Source: Oppiella nova
Lineage: Eukaryota > Arthropoda > Arachnida > Sarcoptiformes > Oppiidae
DNA: 28,322 nt
Assembly (NCBI GenBank): GCA_905397405.1
Contig: CAJPVJ010000318.1
Coordinates: 1 to 28,322, forward strand
Direction of reading: 5' to 3'
Part shown: positions 28,270-28,322 of the stretch, in pieces
Layout: the number at the start of each line of letters is the position of its first letter
Position numbering within the stretch: position 1 is the first letter of the stretch
Program-made: the position numbers and the translations under genes
Notes under the pieces: model-generated
Database searches by the model: none
Told to the model about the DNA's origin: nothing
The model's input: only the letters and a program-made list of their open reading frames with translations

Positions 28270-28322
28270 CATCGGAACGGTAGCATCGTTTGCGTGATAT
28301 CCGCCGACAATACCATTGGTTT
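28270..28322 (-). CDS. Possible upstream exon, cut by the window edge
   Basis: Open in phase with the next exon (TNGIVGGYHANDATVPM) and followed by a donor-like ATG/GTCAGT. Could equally be 5' UTR. Weak support. Confidence 0.25.

Noticed and set aside
1-28322. CRISPR array, tRNA, rRNA or riboswitch
   Set aside because: I looked for regular spaced repeats and for tRNA T-loop and anticodon patterns and found none; the repeats present are tandem duplications or transposon ends.

Overview
The window is eukaryotic nuclear DNA and most likely comes from an arthropod. I would guess a mite or another arachnid, but that guess rests on gene content and short introns, not on a diagnostic marker. Intergenic DNA is strongly AT-rich, coding DNA is richer in GC, and there is one N at 10479. 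No bacterial-style operon, rRNA or tRNA was found.

Region 1 (1-17237) is a tandem cluster of ten single-exon F-box/leucine-rich-repeat loci, called F1-F10 here. F1 (3-392, +) is the C-terminal end of a gene cut by the window edge. F2 (972-1633, +) is a broken copy. F3 (1886-3277, -) is intact. F5 (4895-5452, -) and F4 (3781-4907, -) are two truncated copies fused head to tail. F6 (5906-7180, -) is intact. F7 (7607-8889, -) is complete except for a one-base frameshift. F8 (11256-12620, -) is intact. F9 (13997-15229, +) is a pseudogene with two frameshifts and a stop. F10 (16041-17237, +) is intact but shorter, GC-rich and more diverged. Each full copy has an N-terminal F-box, which would dock on Skp1 of an SCF ubiquitin ligase, followed by about 350 residues of degenerate LRRs that would hold a substrate. 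The mix of intact, fused and decayed copies is a birth-and-death gene family. The F-box DNA is far more alike between copies than the LRR DNA.

Two mobile elements lie between F7 and F8. One is a 1181-bp terminal-inverted-repeat element (8962-10142) with a perfect 8-bp target duplication, inserted 64 bp upstream of the F7 start codon. The other is a 373-bp MITE-like element (10247-10619) with TIRs of about 90 bp and a 9-bp flanking repeat.

Region 2 (17238-19002) is a gene-poor spacer: mostly very AT-rich, with a GC-rich patch near 18060-18520.

Region 3 (19003-28322, minus strand) holds one large multi-exon gene, or possibly two adjacent genes, that I rebuilt from splice sites and matching phases. 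Its exons encode a low-complexity N-terminus, an aromatic-rich domain of unknown identity present in two tandem exons, Lys/Ser/Pro-rich linkers, about 900 residues of ankyrin repeats, a WGR domain, a PARP helical domain and a PARP catalytic domain with the H-Y-E triad. This ankyrin-WGR-PARP order matches the nematode PME-5 (tankyrase-type) ADP-ribosyltransferases. The gene carries three local tandem duplications. One makes an extra out-of-frame exon, one doubles the aromatic-rich domain, and one doubles an intron segment. A same-orientation repeat family also occurs in several of its introns. The segment joining the helical domain to the NAD site is about 30 residues shorter than in other PARPs, so the locus may be partly misassembled or genuinely altered there.
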